DNA of 64,000 bases from positions 869,406-933,405 of the forward strand of contig NZ_VMBP01000001.1 of NCBI RefSeq assembly GCF_007559435.1. Direction: 5' to 3'. Source of the DNA: Ancylobacter moscoviensis (lineage in GTDB: Bacteria > Pseudomonadota > Alphaproteobacteria > Rhizobiales > Xanthobacteraceae). A program made the translations under genes and the position numbers. Below, piece after piece: positions 61,849 through 64,000 of the stretch (within the stretch, counting starts at the first letter, position 1; each line of letters opens with the position of its first letter). The notes below the pieces were generated by a model. The model saw only the letters and a program-made list of their open reading frames with translations. It was not told the DNA's origin and did not search any database.

Positions 61849-64000
61849 ATGGCCGGTCGCAGTGAGCCGCAGGCCCGCACGCGCCGCTTCGAGGAAGAGG
61901 CGGTCGAGGCGCTGCTGGCGGGATATCAGCCCTTGCCGGGCGTCCACGATGAGCTCGTGGACGCGGAGGGGCGTCCGCGCGCGCATTGGACCTCCTTGCT
62001 GGCGGCGCTGGCGGAGATGGGCGTCGACGAGGTGAACCGGCGCTTTCAGGCGGCCGACCGTCATCTCTACCGCTCCGGCGTGTTCTACCGCGTCTATGAC
62101 GATCCGAACGGTGGCGAGCGGCCTTGGCCGATCGCGCATCTGCCGCTCGTCATCGACGAGGCCGAGTGGCGCGCGCTGGAGCGCGGCCTGATCCAGCGCG
62201 CGCAGATGCTGGAAGCCGTTCTGGCCGATCTCTACGGCGAAGCCAATCTCGTGCGCTCCGGCGCGCTGCCGGCGGCGGCGGTCGCCGGCAATCCGGACTT
62301 CCTGCGCCCCATGGTCGGTGTGGACCCGCATGGCGGCAGCTTCCTAAAGATTTATGCTGCCGACATCGGTCGCGGCCCGGACGGGCGCTGGTGGGTGCTC
62401 TCCGATCGCACGCAGTCGCCTTCCGGCGCCGGCTACGCGCTGGAGAACCGCATCGCCATCGCCCGCGCGCTGCCGGACCTCGCCCGTTCGCTCAACGTCA
62501 TGCGCCTGGCCGGCTATTTCCAGGCCATGCGTGCCGGCCTGACGAGGCTCGACCGCTCGGGCGAGGGGCGGGTGGGGCTGCTCACCCCCGGTCCGCTCAA
62601 CGAAACCTATTTCGAGCACGCCTATCTCGCCCGCTATCTCGGCTTCGTGCTGCTGGAGGGTGACGACCTGACGGTGCGCGACAATGTCGTCTATGTGCGC
62701 ACCGTGGCGGGGTTGAAGCGGGTGGACGTGCTGCTGCGCCGCCTCGACGCCGACTATGCCGATCCGCTGGAGCTCAATCCGGGCTCGCATCTCGGCGTGC
62801 CCGGACTCATGCAGGCGATCCGCGCGGGCAGCGTCGCGGTGGTGAACGCCATCGGCGCGGGCGTCGTCGAGGCGCCGGCCATGATGGGCTTCCTGCCCCG
62901 GATCGGCGCGCAGGTGCTCGGCGAGAGCCCGATCCTGCCGAACGTCGCCACCTGGTGGTGCGGCCAGCCGGCCGAGCGCGAGCGGGTTCTCGACGGGCTC
63001 GACGATCTCGTGATCGCTCCGGCCTTCCAGCGCACTTTGCCGGGGTTGCTGGACGAGGGGCCGGTGATTGGCGCCGACCTCGATCCGGCCCGGCGGGCGG
63101 CGATCCGGCATGCCATCCGCACGCGCGGCGTCGATATCGTCGGCCAGGAGACGGTACGACTGTCGACCATGCCGGTCTGGCGCAACGGCAGGCTGGAGCC
63201 GCGGCCCTTCATCCTGCGCATCTTCGTGGCGGCCACCGAATCCGGCTGGACCGTCATGCCCGGCGGTTTCTGCCGCGTGTCCGACAGTCTCGACGCGCGC
63301 GCCGTGACCATGCAGAGCGGCGGCCGCTCGGCCGATGTCTGGGTGCTGGACGGGGCGCCGGTGGAGCAGACCACGCTGCTGCCGGCCGCCGGCCGCGTGG
63401 AGGTCAAGCGCCAGACCGGCCCGCTGCCGAGCCGCGCGGCGGACAACTTCTTCTGGCTCGGGCGCTATGTGGAGCGCGCCGAGAGCACGCTGCGCCTCTT
63501 GCGCACGCTGGCCGGGCGTCTCTCCTCGACCGCCGAAGGCGGCGGCGCCTCGGTGCCCAAGCTGCTCGATCTGCTGCAGTCCTGGGGCGCAGCGCCGGAC
63601 GACGTCACCCGGGCCAAGCCCGTGCGCCACGTCCTCGCCGCCCTGTCGCGTCGCGACCTGCCGGGCGCGCTGCCGAATCTCATCGAGGCCGCCCGCCAGA
63701 CCGCCTCGGTCATTCGCGACCGCCTGTCGCCGGATGCGTGGCGTACCCTTGCCGATCTGGCGCTGATGATGGCCGAGCCGGTCCCTGCCGCCAGCGCCGA
63801 GCCCGACGCCTATGAGCGCACGGACCGGGCGCTGCGTTCGCTCGCTGCCTTCTCCGGCTTCGCGTCCGAGAACATGAACCGCCTGTCCGGCTGGCGCTTC
63901 CTCGATCTCGGCCGGCGTATCGAGCGCGCCATCGCCACCTGCCGCGTCACGCGCGCCCTCGTCGGCGATACGCCGACCGCCGGCACGCTCGACGTGCTGC
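61849..64000 (+). CDS. Circularly permuted ATP-grasp / alpha-E fusion protein, partial
   Basis: The frame is open from ATG 61849 (AGAGAGGGA upstream) to the window end, 717 codons without the stop. Residues about 70-480 are a circularly permuted type 2 ATP-grasp domain (DUF404/407): MVGVDPHGGSFLKIYAADIGRGPDG, then SDRTQSPSGAGYALENR, LTPGPLNETYFEHAYLARYLG and VNAIGAGVVEAPAMMGFLP. From about residue 525, SRAADNFFWLGRYVERAESTLRLLR is the start of an alpha-E (DUF403) domain, seen again at LSGWRFLDLGRRIERA. ATP-grasp proteins form amide bonds between amino acids or peptides. It belongs to the transglutaminase-DUF2126 cluster. Separate genes for the two domains are the more common arrangement, so this is a fused form. 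Confidence 0.92.
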   Translation, partial: MAGRSEPQARTRRFEEEAVEALLAGYQPLPGVHDELVDAEGRPRAHWTSLLAALAEMGVDEVNRRFQAADRHLYRSGVFYRVYDDPNGGERPWPIAHLPLVIDEAEWRALERGLIQRAQMLEAVLADLYGEANLVRSGALPAAAVAGNPDFLRPMVGVDPHGGSFLKIYAADIGRGPDGRWWVLSDRTQSPSGAGYALENRIAIARALPDLARSLNVMRLAGYFQAMRAGLTRLDRSGEGRVGLLTPGPLNETYFEHAYLARYLGFVLLEGDDLTVRDNVVYVRTVAGLKRVDVLLRRLDADYADPLELNPGSHLGVPGLMQAIRAGSVAVVNAIGAGVVEAPAMMGFLPRIGAQVLGESPILPNVATWWCGQPAERERVLDGLDDLVIAPAFQRTLPGLLDEGPVIGADLDPARRAAIRHAIRTRGVDIVGQETVRLSTMPVWRNGRLEPRPFILRIFVAATESGWTVMPGGFCRVSDSLDARAVTMQSGGRSADVWVLDGAPVEQTTLLPAAGRVEVKRQTGPLPSRAADNFFWLGRYVERAESTLRLLRTLAGRLSSTAEGGGASVPKLLDLLQSWGAAPDDVTRAKPVRHVLAALSRRDLPGALPNLIEAARQTASVIRDRLSPDAWRTLADLALMMAEPVPAASAEPDAYERTDRALRSLAAFSGFASENMNRLSGWRFLDLGRRIERAIATCRVTRALVGDTPTAGTLDVL

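Overview
The window is GC-rich bacterial DNA with dense, tightly packed genes. It is most consistent with an alphaproteobacterium of the order Hyphomicrobiales, possibly near Xanthobacteraceae. That placement is inferred from the gene families (TRAP and polyamine-type ABC uptake, a XoxF-type dehydrogenase, a small GCG-motif secreted protein, an LTXXQ protein, GtrA/GT39 proteins) and not from a marker gene. The only RNA gene seen is a tRNA-Ser(GGA) at 52.6 kb. No phage, complete insertion sequence, rRNA or CRISPR array is visible.

0-17.5 kb is uptake and catabolism. It holds the end of a TRAP transporter with its binding protein, a lanthanide-type (XoxF-like) PQQ alcohol dehydrogenase, a ROK repressor divergent from a CUT1 sugar ABC operon (binding protein, two permeases, ATPase), a class III aminotransferase followed by a clear terminator, an amidase convergent with a YtcJ-like amidohydrolase, and a four-gene spermidine/putrescine-type ABC operon. 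17.5-31.1 kb is mixed. It holds an AraC regulator with a 16-bp palindrome upstream, a translationally coupled pair (HdeD-like membrane protein fused to a putative permuted papain-like domain, then an MFS transporter), a Crp-like regulator, a small envelope operon (GCG-motif and LTXXQ proteins) below a LuxR-type regulator, a DUF917/hydantoinase pair, a three-module glycosyltransferase (GT2-GtrA-GT39), and a DUF3313 lipoprotein.

31.6-41.6 kb holds an OmpR/EnvZ-type two-component pair and then a two-gene unit: a PAPS-type sulfotransferase whose stop codon lies 2 bases before the start of a 2269-residue autotransporter with a glycine-rich repeat passenger. I regard this pair as the most interesting candidate for an undescribed system (protein sulfation of a surface adhesin is a hypothesis). 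The passenger carries large internal DNA repeats. 41.6-52 kb holds pirin, LysR with a divergent isochorismatase-family hydrolase, a gene-poor 0.9-kb stretch, an SdsA-type alkylsulfatase, a YiaW/YiaV-like pair, a DUF4239-like membrane protein, a 40-bp near-perfect palindrome, and an MltF-like lytic transglycosylase.

52-64 kb holds an orphan 79-residue gene beside tRNA-Ser, a small secreted protein, an RND efflux adaptor and pump without an outer-membrane gene or adjacent repressor, and the beginning of the transglutaminase-DUF2126 / circularly permuted ATP-grasp-alpha-E cluster, a widespread but functionally uncharacterised peptide-modification system that runs off the right edge.
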